Shown here: piece after piece, positions 32,764 through 41,904 of the stretch
Position numbering within the stretch: position 1 is the stretch's first letter
Layout: each line of letters begins with the position of its first letter
From: Flavobacterium psychrolimnae
Lineage (GTDB): Bacteria > Bacteroidota > Bacteroidia > Flavobacteriales > Flavobacteriaceae
Length of the DNA stretch: 64,000 bases
NCBI RefSeq assembly: GCF_003312425.1
Contig: NZ_QNUX01000013.1
Coordinates: forward strand, 1-64,000
Reading direction: 5' to 3'
Translations under genes and position numbers: made by a program
Notes under the pieces: model-generated
Seen by the model: the letters and a program-made list of their open reading frames with translations, nothing else
What the model was told of the DNA's origin: nothing
Databases searched by the model: none

Positions 32764-34155
32764 ATGTTTTTTCAACACGTTTACGATAAAAGTTTAGCAC
32801 AAGCCAGTTATTTTATTGGCTGTCAAAAAGCAGGAGTAGCAGCTGTAATTGATGCAAAAAGAGATGTAGATACCTACCTCGAAATTGCAAAGCAAAATAA
32901 CATGAAAATTACTCACATTCTTGAAACACACATTCATGCAGATTTTCTTGCAGGATCAAGAGAATTAGCCGCTTTAACTGGAGCAGATATGTATCTTTCA
33001 GATGAAGGTGGAGAAGGTTGGGAATATGAATTCCCTCATATTGGATTAAAAGATGGTCAAAAAATAAAACTTGGAAATCTTATATTAGAAGTTGTACATA
33101 CACCGGGACATACTCCTGAAAGTATCAGTTTCCTTCTTACAGATACTCCTGCGAGCGATGAGCCAGTAATGCTTTTCACAGGGGATTTTGTATTTGTGGG
33201 TGATATTGGAAGACCAGATTTACTAGAGAAAGCTGCTGGTGTTGTTGGTACAGCTGATGCTGGTGCTTTACAAATGTACCAATCTGTACAAAAATTTAAT
33301 AAACTTCCAGATTTCATTCAAGTATGGCCTGGGCACGGTGCGGGCTCTGCTTGTGGCAAATCTTTAGGATCAGTTCCAAGCACAACAGTGGGATACGAGA
33401 AAGTGAGAAATTGGGCATTTCAATACAAGCATGATGAAAAAGGTTTTGTAAAATATTTATTGACGGATCAGCCCGAACCACCAAAATATTTTGCGATGAT
33501 GAAGCACTTAAATAAAGTTGATCGTCCACTTTTGACAGCGGTTCCTAAATTAAGAAAGTTAAATCAAATAGAATTAACAGAAGCATTAGCAAAAGGAATC
33601 AAATTGATTGACGCCAGAGACAAATCTGAATTTTCAAAAGGATTTATACCGGGAAGCATCAACATTCAAGGTAATAATTCTTTTGCCACTTGGGCAGGAT
33701 GGTTTTTAACTTACGAGGAACCTTTTATGATACTTGCTCCTGAGTCCCAATTAGATGATCTCACCAGAAAATTAATGCGAATTGGCCTTGATAACATTTA
33801 TGGCTACATCCCTTCTACCGAGACTTATACCGGGAATTTGGATCAATCCCATTTCATTTCTCTTGAAGAACTAAAAGCATTAAAAGGGGATCCAAATGTT
33901 CAGATCGTAGACCTTCGTGGTGCTGCTGAATTTAATGCCGGTCATATAGAAGGAGCAGACAATGTTTTTGTAGGGACTATGGTAAATAATTTAGATAAAA
34001 TAAGCAAAGACAAAAAAGTTGTAATCCATTGCCAAGGCGGTGATAGAGCTTCAATTGGTTATTCCCTATTAATAAAAAATGGGTATACGAATGTTTTAAA
34101 TTATTCCCCAGGAATGAATGAATGGGTGAATGAAGGCAATCCGGTAATAGCATAA
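32764..34155 (+). CDS. Metallo-beta-lactamase/rhodanese fusion 2
   Basis: The 463-residue protein has the same domain order as the fusions at 30465 and 34187 but is more distant. The MBL motif is THIHADFLAGS (H56, H58, D60), followed by HTPGHTPES, TGDFVFVGDIGRPDL and WPGHGAGSACGK. The first rhodanese domain lacks a Cys (MILAPES). The second has HCQGGDRAS as its active loop. Its loop (CQGGDRA) differs from CAGGYRS in the other two, so it may use another acceptor. It starts an operon of four sulfur-transfer genes, with 31 bp to the next. Confidence 0.88.
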   Translation: MFFQHVYDKSLAQASYFIGCQKAGVAAVIDAKRDVDTYLEIAKQNNMKITHILETHIHADFLAGSRELAALTGADMYLSDEGGEGWEYEFPHIGLKDGQKIKLGNLILEVVHTPGHTPESISFLLTDTPASDEPVMLFTGDFVFVGDIGRPDLLEKAAGVVGTADAGALQMYQSVQKFNKLPDFIQVWPGHGAGSACGKSLGSVPSTTVGYEKVRNWAFQYKHDEKGFVKYLLTDQPEPPKYFAMMKHLNKVDRPLLTAVPKLRKLNQIELTEALAKGIKLIDARDKSEFSKGFIPGSINIQGNNSFATWAGWFLTYEEPFMILAPESQLDDLTRKLMRIGLDNIYGYIPSTETYTGNLDQSHFISLEELKALKGDPNVQIVDLRGAAEFNAGHIEGADNVFVGTMVNNLDKISKDKKVVIHCQGGDRASIGYSLLIKNGYTNVLNYSPGMNEWVNEGNPVIA

Positions 34156-34186
34156 TTAATAGCAGTACATTCAAATTAGAAATAAG

Positions 34187-35602
34187 ATGAAAATAGAACA
34201 AATATATACAGGGTGCTTAGCACAAGGAGCGTATTATATTACCTCAAATGGTGAAGCAGCAATTATAGATCCGCTACGTGAAACAGAACCTTATATGGAA
34301 AGGTTAGAAAAAGACGGAGTAAAATTAAAGTACATTTTTGAAACCCATTTTCATGCGGATTTTGTTTCTGGACATTTAGATTTGAGTAAAAAAACAGGTG
34401 CGAAAATTGTATATGGTCCCAATGCAAAGCCAGAATTTGAATTCATTTCGGCCAAAGACAATCAGGAATTTACAATTGGTACTATCAAAATAAAAGTATT
34501 GCACACCCCAGGTCACACTATGGAGAGTACGACCTACTTACTGATTGATGAAAATGGAAAAGACCACGCTATTTTCTCTGGCGATACTTTATTTATTGGT
34601 GATGTAGGCCGTCCTGATTTAGCTCAAAAAGTGGCACACATGACGCAAGAAGAATTAGCTGCAGTCTTATTCCATTCCTTACGAGATAAAGTAATGACGC
34701 TAGCTGATGATGTAATTGTATATCCAGCTCACGGTGCCGGTTCTGCCTGTGGAAAAAACATGAGTAAAGAAACTGTTTCAACAATTGGCGAACAAAAAGC
34801 TACAAATTATGCTTTACGCGCTAATATGACGGAAACCGAATTTGTACAAGAAGTTACTGAAGGTTTGTTACCTCCCCCTGCCTATTTTGGTATGAATGTA
34901 GCTATGAATAAAACGGGGATTGAAAGTTTTGAAGAAGTATTCAATAATGGTATGAGAGGTATTAATGCAATAGAATTTGAAAGTGTAGTTGAAAAAACCG
35001 GAGCTTTAATTTTAGACACAAGAGACAATAGTGATTTTGCAAAAGGATATGTACCACAATCGATAAACATCGGTATTAATGGTGATTTTGCTCCTTGGGT
35101 AGGTTCTTTAATTGCCGATGTAAAACAACCGATTGTCTTAGTTACTGAAATAGGTTTTGAAGAAGAAACAGTTACACGTTTAAGCCGTGTAGGTTTTGAC
35201 AACTTACTTGGCCACTTAAAATATGGATTTCAAGCATGGAAACAATCAGGTTATGAAGTTGATAGCATCAACAGAATAACTGCAGAAAAATTTGAAAAAG
35301 AAGTGAAAATTGGAGAAAGTAAAGTCATAGATGTACGCAAAAAAAGTGAATACGAAGCAGAACACGTCAATGAAGCTTATAGTCGTCCATTAGCATCCAT
35401 AAACGAATGGATAAAAGATATTAACCCAAAAGAACATTTCTACATGCATTGTGCCGGTGGATACCGAAGCATGATGGCTGCGTCAATATTACAAGCTAGA
35501 GGGTACAGGAATTTTTCTGAAATTGAGGGTGGTTTTGGGGCCATATCTAAAACAAATATTCCTAAAACCGATTTCGTTTGCCAAAGCAAAGTTTTAAAAT
35601 AA
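34187..35602 (+). CDS. Metallo-beta-lactamase/rhodanese fusion 3
   Basis: A close paralogue of the fusion at 30465 (both 471 residues, starting MKIEQIYTGC). The motifs are THFHADFVSGH, HTPGHTMEST, GDTLFIGDVGRPDL, YPAHGAGSACGK and a C-terminal rhodanese loop HCAGGYRSM. The first rhodanese domain again lacks the active Cys (IVLVTEIG). It should oxidise persulfide to sulfite and relay sulfane sulfur. It lies between fusion 2 and two single rhodaneses in one operon. Confidence 0.88.
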   Translation: MKIEQIYTGCLAQGAYYITSNGEAAIIDPLRETEPYMERLEKDGVKLKYIFETHFHADFVSGHLDLSKKTGAKIVYGPNAKPEFEFISAKDNQEFTIGTIKIKVLHTPGHTMESTTYLLIDENGKDHAIFSGDTLFIGDVGRPDLAQKVAHMTQEELAAVLFHSLRDKVMTLADDVIVYPAHGAGSACGKNMSKETVSTIGEQKATNYALRANMTETEFVQEVTEGLLPPPAYFGMNVAMNKTGIESFEEVFNNGMRGINAIEFESVVEKTGALILDTRDNSDFAKGYVPQSINIGINGDFAPWVGSLIADVKQPIVLVTEIGFEEETVTRLSRVGFDNLLGHLKYGFQAWKQSGYEVDSINRITAEKFEKEVKIGESKVIDVRKKSEYEAEHVNEAYSRPLASINEWIKDINPKEHFYMHCAGGYRSMMAASILQARGYRNFSEIEGGFGAISKTNIPKTDFVCQSKVLK

Positions 35603-35629
35603 TAAAAACAAACACACCTTACAATCATT

Positions 35630-35950
35630 ATGTTCAGAATATTAAAAAAAATGTTTTCAAAATCAGATAACTCTCAAATGGAAAACTTGATTAAAGAAGG
35701 TGCCTTACTTGTAGATGTTCGCACACCAGCAGAGTTTGCTGAAGGGAATGTAAAAGGTTCCATAAATATTCCTTTAGATCAAGTAGCAAATAAAATTGAC
35801 CGATTTAAAGGGAAAAAATATATTATTGTTTTTTGTAGAAGTGGAAACCGTAGTGCTCAAGCTAAAGCTATTTTAGAACAAAATGGCTTTAATAATATTA
35901 CCAATGGTGGCACTTGGCAAGATGTTAACAACCTAATAAATAAAAGATGA
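35630..35950 (+). CDS. Single-domain cytoplasmic rhodanese
   Basis: The 106-residue sulfurtransferase has the CH2A motif VDVRTPAEFAEG (about 29-40) and the active loop FCRSGNRSAQA (Cys about 71). There is no signal peptide. It accepts sulfane sulfur from persulfides or thiosulfate. It overlaps the next rhodanese gene by 4 bp (ATGA). Confidence 0.9.
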   Translation: MFRILKKMFSKSDNSQMENLIKEGALLVDVRTPAEFAEGNVKGSINIPLDQVANKIDRFKGKKYIIVFCRSGNRSAQAKAILEQNGFNNITNGGTWQDVNNLINKR

Positions 35951-36339
35951 ATTTAGTAAAAAAAGGAATATTATTTTTTATAATAATTTTTATAAGCAAT
36001 TTTATAGCTGCACAAAATACTCCAAATGTATTAACTCAAACTTTATCCCAAAAAGCAAAAACAACAGAACTAAAGAGAGTGTTGAAAAAAAGACCTTTCT
36101 TAGTAGACGTTCGAACTCCTGAAGAATTTGCTCAAGGCACTGTAAAAGGTGCAGTTAATATTCCTTTGGATCAAATACAAAACCAATTATCAAAGTTTAA
36201 AGGTAAAAAAAACATCGTTGTTTTCTGTAGAACTGGTAATCGTAGTACTCAGGCTAAAGCAATTTTAGAGCAAAATGGTTTTACTAATATTACCAATGGT
36301 GGTACCTGGCAAGATGTAAATGCAATTATAAACAAATAA
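35947..36339 (+). CDS. Exported single-domain rhodanese
   Basis: The 130-residue protein is homologous to the cytoplasmic rhodanese just upstream (shared NIPLDQ, FKGKK, CRxGNRS, AKAILEQNGF and ITNGGTWQDVN) but has a signal peptide (about 1-22, ending AAQN). The active loop is FCRTGNRSTQA. The pair therefore arose by duplication and covers two compartments. It is the last gene of the operon before a terminator. Confidence 0.9.
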   Translation: MNLVKKGILFFIIIFISNFIAAQNTPNVLTQTLSQKAKTTELKRVLKKRPFLVDVRTPEEFAQGTVKGAVNIPLDQIQNQLSKFKGKKNIVVFCRTGNRSTQAKAILEQNGFTNITNGGTWQDVNAIINK

Positions 36340-36356
36340 ATAGCAAATACCACGCG

Positions 36357-36412
36357 AAAATAGTTCAGTTTGAAACAGATTAATGCCTGTTTTTTTAATT
36401 GGACTATTTTTA
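36357..36412 (+). terminator. Nested terminator after the rhodanese operon
   Basis: The outer stem AAAATAGT/ACTATTTT and the inner stem AAACAG/CTGTTT are each followed by T runs. Confidence 0.75.
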
Positions 36413-36428
36413 TTAAATACAACGATGT

Positions 36429-36884
36429 ATGAAATCAACATTCAAAATTTGGGAAACTAACAGAAAACTACATATCGAATTTTTAGAACAATTTTCATTA
36501 GAACAACTCAATAAAACCCCCACTGGTTTCACAAATAATCTTATCTGGAACATTGGACATATTATAGCTACTCAACAAGGTTTAGTTTACAGATTATCCG
36601 GTTTACCTGTAACAATTTCAAAAGAATTTCATAACAAATATAAAATTGGAACATTCCCTACAAAACCAGCAACACAAGAAGAAATAGATGAAATAAAAAG
36701 TCTGTTACTATCTCATATTCAACAAACAAGAGACGATTATGAGGACGGAAAATTTCTAAACTTTAAGGAGTATGTGACATCAATAGGTTTTCATTTGTCT
36801 TCAATAGAAGAAGCGATAAGTTTCAACAATTATCATGAGGCAATTCACCTTGGTTTTATGATAAATATCAAAAAATTTATTTAA
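36429..36884 (+). CDS. DinB-family thiol/metal protein
   Basis: The 151-residue four-helix protein of the DinB/YfiT type has the three metal His positions H44 (NIGHIIATQQ), H136 and H140 (NYHEAIHLGFM). Members are Zn or Ni proteins; some act as thiol transferases for bacillithiol or mycothiol. It starts ten bases before a small membrane gene and a thioredoxin, so a role in thiol handling is plausible but unproven. Confidence 0.8.
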   Translation: MKSTFKIWETNRKLHIEFLEQFSLEQLNKTPTGFTNNLIWNIGHIIATQQGLVYRLSGLPVTISKEFHNKYKIGTFPTKPATQEEIDEIKSLLLSHIQQTRDDYEDGKFLNFKEYVTSIGFHLSSIEEAISFNNYHEAIHLGFMINIKKFI

Positions 36885-36893
36885 TTCAAAAGT

Positions 36894-37109
36894 ATGCTAA
36901 ATACAATGTTCACCAATTGGAGTTTCATTAGAGCCATTCGACTGATTCTGGGTATAATAGTAATCTCTCAAGCTATATTTACCAAAAATTATTTATTAGT
37001 CATCCCGGGTGTTTTATTTACAGGCATGGCCCTTTTCAACACAGGATGTTGTGGAAGCAATGGTTGTGCTATTTCAAAATCAAAAAAACAGGGCTATGGA
37101 AAAGAGTAA
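36894..37109 (+). CDS. Small DUF2892-like membrane protein with CCGSNGC
   Basis: The 71-residue protein has two membrane helices (about 10-28 and 31-48) of the YgaP-tail type. A Cys cluster NTGCCGSNGCAIS follows at about 49-61. YgaP-type helices are often linked to rhodanese activity. It overlaps the thioredoxin gene by 14 bp and may hand over sulfur or electrons at the membrane. Confidence 0.72.
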   Translation: MLNTMFTNWSFIRAIRLILGIIVISQAIFTKNYLLVIPGVLFTGMALFNTGCCGSNGCAISKSKKQGYGKE

Positions 37110-37401
37110 TTTTAAAGATACTATTCATTCAGAAAACCCAGTTCTAGTTGATTTCTTTGCCACCTGGTGTGGTCCTTGCCAAATGTTAACTCCTGTTTTA
37201 CAGCAAGTGAAAGACCGTCTGGGAAAACGCGTTACCATAATCAAAATAGATGTTGATAAAAATGTTAAAATAGCAGCAAAATATAAAGTTCGTGGCGTTC
37301 CTACATTACTACTATTTCAAAATGGAAAACAATTGTGGAGACAATCCGGTGTTTTATCAACCGATGAAATAATAAATGTCATTTTAGAAAAAAGTAATTA
37401 A
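37096..37401 (+). CDS. Thioredoxin
   Basis: The 101-residue thioredoxin has the active site WCGPC (C25, C28) and the cis-Pro region VRGVPTLLLF. The ATG at 37096 is chosen because a longer reading from 37009 would overlap the preceding gene by 100 bp with unrelated residues. It probably reduces persulfidated rhodaneses or peroxiredoxin in this region. Confidence 0.92.
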   Translation: MEKSNFKDTIHSENPVLVDFFATWCGPCQMLTPVLQQVKDRLGKRVTIIKIDVDKNVKIAAKYKVRGVPTLLLFQNGKQLWRQSGVLSTDEIINVILEKSN

Positions 37402-37625
37402 ATAATATAAATAGTAGTCATCATTACTGAAATTGAAATAGTAATCAAAATTATTTCACATATGTATTCTAACTAGATATAGACTGTATTCCTACAACTT
37501 ATTCTCTACACAAAAACTGTTAATTCAACTTTAAATACTGGATTAACAGAATTTCTATTGTTAAATATGACCGTAAAAGCTTTAAAAATACAAAAAACTA
37601 AAAATAGTATCATCTAAAAAAAATT

Positions 37626-38600
37626 ATGAAAAAAATAAAAACAAATCCCCTAGGAATAATTTTTTCTGTAGGTTTAGGACTATTTGTATTAGTAGTTTCT
37701 AATTATTTTACTTTTTTTAATAGTATTCTTTTGGGTTTATTAGTTGGGATGGCAATTGGAAATTTTATTAAAATTCCATCAGAATTTCATTCAGGAATAA
37801 ACCTTACAAGTTCAAAAATGTTAGAATATTCAGTTATTTTTTTAGCATTTGGTATCAATTATACACATATTGCAAAATTAGGTTTGCAAAGTTTTATTTT
37901 AATAACTGTTGTGGTTTTACTTGTATTATTACTTACCATTTATCTCTCTAAAAAAATAAAATGTCCTAGTTCAGCAGGTTTGTTAGTAGGTTTTGGAACT
38001 GCAATTTGTGGATCAAGTGCAATTGCTGCATTATCGCCCTCCCTACAAAAAAATAAAGAAGATGTAGGTATTGCTTTGGCAGTAGTTAATTTATATGGAA
38101 CAGTAGGTATGTTACTTTTACCATTTGTTTTAACAACTTTTAATATTACCTCATTTGATAGTAGCATCCTTATAGGAGGAACGCTTCATTCTGTGGGCAA
38201 CGTAGCTGGTGCCGGTTTCTCAATGTCACAACTAATAGGTGAAGATGCAATAACCATAAAATTAGCAAGAATTGCATTATTATCGCCTGCATTGATACTT
38301 TTCAATTATATATCAGAACACAAAACAACAAAAAATTGGAAGCAACACTTACAATTGCCATGGTATTTATGGAGCTTTTTAGCAATTACCATTTTAGTTT
38401 CGTTAGTAGACTTTGATAAATCTTTACTTGATATTATGAATACGATGGTAAAGATTGTTTTAACAATAGCTATGACTGCAATTGGACTTAATGTTAGCAT
38501 TAAATCACTAATTCAATCCGGTAAAAAGGGATTATTTTTTGGATTAATTATATTTTTGATACAAATTATATTGGTTTTAGTCGGGTTACAATTTATTTGA
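37626..38600 (+). CDS. YeiH/UPF0324-family putative sulfur anion exporter
   Basis: The 324-residue membrane protein has about ten hydrophobic helices. GLLVGFGTAICGSSAIAALSP (about 118-138) and GGTLHSVGNVAGAGFS (about 184-199) are hallmarks of the UPF0324/YeiH family, some members of which are annotated as sulfate or sulfite exporters. It lies alone between the thioredoxin group and the DUF2892 pair, with no Crp-type dyad in front. Confidence 0.85.
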   Translation: MKKIKTNPLGIIFSVGLGLFVLVVSNYFTFFNSILLGLLVGMAIGNFIKIPSEFHSGINLTSSKMLEYSVIFLAFGINYTHIAKLGLQSFILITVVVLLVLLLTIYLSKKIKCPSSAGLLVGFGTAICGSSAIAALSPSLQKNKEDVGIALAVVNLYGTVGMLLLPFVLTTFNITSFDSSILIGGTLHSVGNVAGAGFSMSQLIGEDAITIKLARIALLSPALILFNYISEHKTTKNWKQHLQLPWYLWSFLAITILVSLVDFDKSLLDIMNTMVKIVLTIAMTAIGLNVSIKSLIQSGKKGLFFGLIIFLIQIILVLVGLQFI

Positions 38601-38835
38601 AAAATATATTAATCAACAACTGTTTCTTTTATTAACTCAAATCTGTGGCAAAAACAATACTTAAGGAATAAAACGCATCTATAAAAAATAAATTGGGTTT
38701 CAGAATGGAAGTACTTTAGAAGCTGAATTAAAAATTATTTTTATAAACTTGGATGTCTATCTTTTCCTTGAAAGAATACCATTCGTTGACGATTAACGAT
38801 TAATAAAGGATAAATACCGATTATCAAAAAATTAC

Positions 38836-38853
38836 ATAAGGGCATGCCCTTAT
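38836..38853. promoter_or_regulatory. Perfect 18-bp palindrome ATAAGGGCATGCCCTTAT
   Basis: An uninterrupted dyad without a loop, more likely a protein-binding operator than a hairpin. It is 83 bp upstream (centre to centre) of the Crp-type site at 38920, inside a 384-bp gene-free stretch with no other recognised signal. Confidence 0.5.
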
Positions 38854-38919
38854 CTGAAATTATTGGAGATCACTTCATAATGTAATAACAAAAATTATTA
38901 TTGTTATTATTTGAAACGA

Positions 38920-38964
38920 TGTGACTTTTGTTACATAGCTTTTTATTTTTAAAAACTATTTTTA
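38920..38964 (+). promoter_or_regulatory. Crp-type site and -7 element for the DUF2892-DUF202 pair
   Basis: Dyad TGTGACTTTTGTTACA at 38920-38935 and -7 element TATTTTTA at 38957-38964, at 29.5 bp. Confidence 0.78.
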
Positions 38965-38984
38965 TAAATCTAAAATAGATTACT

Positions 38985-39185
38985 ATGAAAAAAAATATGG
39001 GTACTGTTGATAAAATAATTCGTTCTGCATGTGCTATTCTTGTTGGAGTACTATACTATACTGGAGTAATTAATGGCACATTAGCAATTGTACTTGGCGC
39101 TTTTGCGGGTATTTTCATTCTAACATCGTTTGCCAGTTTTTGCCCTTTGTATTTGCCATTTGGAATAAATACACGAAAAAAATGA
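38985..39185 (+). CDS. Small DUF2892 (YgaP-tail-like) membrane protein
   Basis: The 66-residue protein has the DUF2892 pattern: an amphipathic start MGTVDKIIRS, two membrane helices and SFCPLYLPFGINT at the end, with a conserved Cys. In YgaP this domain anchors a rhodanese to the membrane. It overlaps the following gene by 4 bp (ATGA). Confidence 0.85.
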   Translation: MKKNMGTVDKIIRSACAILVGVLYYTGVINGTLAIVLGAFAGIFILTSFASFCPLYLPFGINTRKK

Positions 39186-39487
39186 AAACCGCTAACGCAC
39201 TTAATAAAGATTTAATCTTAAGGGAAAGGTTAGCATTACAACGAACTATTTTAGCTAATCAATCTACTTTCTTGGCATTTTTAAGAACATCAATGTACTT
39301 CTTGATAGCAGGTTTGAGTTTGAGAAATTTATTGAAAATTGAAAATAGTCTAATTATAGAGATTTTACTTTTTATCACTTCTTTTGTGATTTTTGTATTT
39401 GGAACAATCAACTATTTCAAACATAAAATATCAATTTCAGAAAATAAAAAACATATTGGAGATTACCATCTAGAATATTATAAGTAA
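39182..39487 (+). CDS. DUF202 membrane protein
   Basis: The 101-residue protein has LILRERLALQRTILANQSTFLAFLRTSMYFLIAGLS, the typical DUF202 segment, and two or three membrane helices. The ATG at 39182 overlaps the stop of the DUF2892 gene; an upstream extension to 39140 would be out of character. The function of the family is unknown. Confidence 0.83.
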   Translation: MKTANALNKDLILRERLALQRTILANQSTFLAFLRTSMYFLIAGLSLRNLLKIENSLIIEILLFITSFVIFVFGTINYFKHKISISENKKHIGDYHLEYYK

Positions 39488-39676
39488 TTCTATCCCATTT
39501 TTTTTTAACCTTATAAATATTTATAAAAATAATAATTAAAAAAAATGTTCCCTTTTTTACTCAAGAAATACTAAAAACATTAGTTGGCAGTAAGTCTATA
39601 ATATTTGGGTTAAAAAAATAAGAAATAATTAATAAAAAGATACTCAATAAAGATTCAGCAATTTATAAAGAAAGAA

Positions 39677-40249
39677 ATGAACGGGAAAGTACAAAAAAAA
39701 TCAACACTTCAAAATATTGCTTTAATAGCATTTTTAGCGCTACTACTATTCAGTCCTCTTGGCACCATAATAAAAGTACAACTAAATCGTATATTTGCTT
39801 TTTCGCCTTCAACGATTACTGAAACTGATCAAAAAAAACTTTCAAATTACCAATGGAAATTAATTGATGCCGAGGGAAAAAATGTATCGTTAGAAGATTT
39901 TAAAGGAAAAATAATTTTTATCAATTTTTGGGCCACATGGTGTCCTCCATGTATTGCCGAAATGCCAAGCATGCAGAAGTTATATGCGGACTACCAAGAC
40001 AAGATTGTTTTTTTGTTCGTCACGACTGATTCCTTCGAAAAAGCAAATACTTTTTTAATCAAAGAAAGTTTAAACCTTCCGGTATATCAATCTTTATCAG
40101 ACCCTCCTTCCGAAATGGACTCGTCAACGATACCCGCTACTTATCTTATTGATAAACAAAACAATTTAGTTTTAGCAAAAATTGGTGCTGCTGATTGGAA
40201 TAGTGATTTGTTTAGAAAAAAATTAGATAGTTTGCTGAAAAAAAATTAA
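39677..40249 (+). CDS. TlpA-type membrane-anchored thiol-disulfide reductase
   Basis: The 190-residue protein has an N-terminal anchor helix (about 13-32) and a periplasmic thioredoxin-like domain with the active site WCPPC (C89, C92) and the TlpA segment NFWATWCPPCIAEMP. Such proteins reduce cytochrome c or copper-chaperone disulfides during maturation. The neighbours are a HMA-containing metal protein and a series of small exported Cys proteins, which fits copper or cytochrome assembly. Confidence 0.88.
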   Translation: MNGKVQKKSTLQNIALIAFLALLLFSPLGTIIKVQLNRIFAFSPSTITETDQKKLSNYQWKLIDAEGKNVSLEDFKGKIIFINFWATWCPPCIAEMPSMQKLYADYQDKIVFLFVTTDSFEKANTFLIKESLNLPVYQSLSDPPSEMDSSTIPATYLIDKQNNLVLAKIGAADWNSDLFRKKLDSLLKKN

Positions 40250-40330
40250 AAATTAACAAGTAAAAAAACATTAAACTAATAAAACAGAATGATTGAATTT
40301 CAATGTAAATTAACTTTTCGGAGGAATTGA

Positions 40331-41074
40331 ATGAATTATAAAACAAGAATGACTACAGAATTTACTATAAATGGAATGACTTGCAATGGCTGCAGAACTA
40401 CTGTCGAGGAAATACTTTCCAAAGTGGAAGGGGTTTCACAAGCAATTGTAATTTTAGAAACTGAAACAGCAACGATACATTCCAATAATGAAATAAAATT
40501 GGATGAATTAGTAAGAGCCTTAGCTCAAAAACCAAAATTTACAATTTTAAAGAAAGAAACTATAGTTCCACTAATGGAAAACCCTGAAATTAAAAAATCT
40601 TGGTTAGCTACTTATTTTCCATTACTGCTCATTGTAGCATTTATCAGTGGAATTTCACTTATCACTTCATATCAAAATGAAACTATAAAATGGATGTCAT
40701 TTATGAATAGTTTTATGGCTGGTTTTTTTATTGTTTTTTCATTTTTCAAATTATTAAACTTGAAAGGTTTTGCCAGTAGTTATGCTATGTATGATATTTT
40801 GGCTAAGAAAATTCCTGTTTATGGATTTATTTACCCATTTATTGAATTGGGTTTAGGACTCGCCTATCTCATCAACTACAACCCAAAAATAATCAATACC
40901 ATTACTTTAATTGTATTAACTATTAGCATAATAGGTGTTATAGAAAGTAATCTAAATAAACGAAAAATAAAATGTGCTTGTTTGGGTTCCGTATTTAATT
41001 TGCCTATGAGTACCATAACTATTATTGAAGATCTAGTTATGATTTTAATGGCACTCTTTATGATTTTTAGTTGA
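40331..41074 (+). CDS. Heavy-metal-associated domain fused to a MauE/DoxX-like membrane domain
   Basis: The 247-residue protein starts with an HMA domain (GMTCNGC, C18 and C21, about residues 7-75). Four membrane helices (about 92-245) follow, with KIKCACLGSVFNLPMSTITIIEDL near 213-236, typical of MauE-like redox-anchor proteins and containing a CAC motif. It may carry copper across or along the membrane and exchange thiols. GGAGGA at 40320 is a rare Shine-Dalgarno sequence in this region and supports the ATG at 40331. Confidence 0.85.
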   Translation: MNYKTRMTTEFTINGMTCNGCRTTVEEILSKVEGVSQAIVILETETATIHSNNEIKLDELVRALAQKPKFTILKKETIVPLMENPEIKKSWLATYFPLLLIVAFISGISLITSYQNETIKWMSFMNSFMAGFFIVFSFFKLLNLKGFASSYAMYDILAKKIPVYGFIYPFIELGLGLAYLINYNPKIINTITLIVLTISIIGVIESNLNKRKIKCACLGSVFNLPMSTITIIEDLVMILMALFMIFS

Positions 41075-41124
41075 TTTTTTATAAAAAAAATTGATTTAAT
41101 TGTTTAGAACAATAAATTTATACC

Positions 41125-41463
41125 ATGAAATTTTTTGCGTATATATTATGTTTTTATTTAACTACTCTAACTGCACTCCCATCTGTTAGAGTATTAAAGA
41201 TGCAATTTATTGAAAGAAATCAATCCGCATGTTCTACAACTAATACAGTTGATAATTCCCAATCAAGTTGTGAAAAGGGAAATTTTATAATGAATTTAAA
41301 CTTTAGTCCCACACAATGCATTAAGGAGCAATTCATACCATTTATTTCAGTTACACCTTTATTTGAAACGATAAAAAAAGAAAAATCCAATTACGAAAAG
41401 ATTTTTATCTCCCAATATTTCAACTCCATTTGGCAACCGCCAAAGATTATTTCTTTAGTTTAA
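41125..41463 (+). CDS. Small exported Cys protein, WQPP-tail family
   Basis: The 112-residue protein has a signal peptide (about 1-20). Two Cys (SACSTTN and SSCEKG) lie near residues 34 and 48, with another at THQC-like PTQC, and the end reads FNSIWQPPKIISLV. It is homologous to the protein at 44913 (MKFxxxxLCFY, ALPSVR/VLPTVK, SACxxxN, IWQPP). The family is seen near copper and TonB genes in Bacteroidetes; a periplasmic metal-binding role is inferred. Confidence 0.72.
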   Translation: MKFFAYILCFYLTTLTALPSVRVLKMQFIERNQSACSTTNTVDNSQSSCEKGNFIMNLNFSPTQCIKEQFIPFISVTPLFETIKKEKSNYEKIFISQYFNSIWQPPKIISLV

Positions 41464-41538
41464 TACCCCTCTAAATAAGAAAGAACAAAGCCCATAACAG
41501 TTTGCTAGTTATGAGGTAATACTATAATATATACCTAA

Positions 41539-41904
41539 ATGAAAACTAAAATAATAATTACAAGCATGATAGCATTATTTGCTTTTTCAAGCTTTCAACT
41601 TATAGACAACAGTCAAAATTATAAGAGTATCATAAAAAATACAAACAAAAATTTTGATTTAAAAAAGCACAAATCCTATTTTTCACAAGCAATGGTGAGT
41701 TGCGCAAAGTGTCACGATTGTCAAAACGAGAATCCGATTGTTCAAGATAGTACCAGAATTAGTATACAAGATTATTCTGAAAATTTTAAAGAAAAATCAA
41801 TTCAGGTTTCAAAAACTCAAACTCAAACCAAACAAGTCAACATCGAAAAAACTAATTTGAACGATGTTCAAAATACGGATAATTTAAAAACGCAAGTAAA
41901 ATGA
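41539..41904 (+). CDS. Small exported protein with CAKCHDC motif
   Basis: The 121-residue protein has a signal-like start (about 1-20) and MVSCAKCHDCQNE at about residues 52-64. CAKCH is a valid c-type haem attachment motif, with an additional Cys two residues after it. The C-terminal half is Gln/Thr/Lys-rich and probably disordered (SKTQTQTKQ). It overlaps the next gene by 4 bp (ATGA). It may be a minimal haem- or metal-binding partner of the secreted protein downstream. Confidence 0.68.
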   Translation: MKTKIIITSMIALFAFSSFQLIDNSQNYKSIIKNTNKNFDLKKHKSYFSQAMVSCAKCHDCQNENPIVQDSTRISIQDYSENFKEKSIQVSKTQTQTKQVNIEKTNLNDVQNTDNLKTQVK

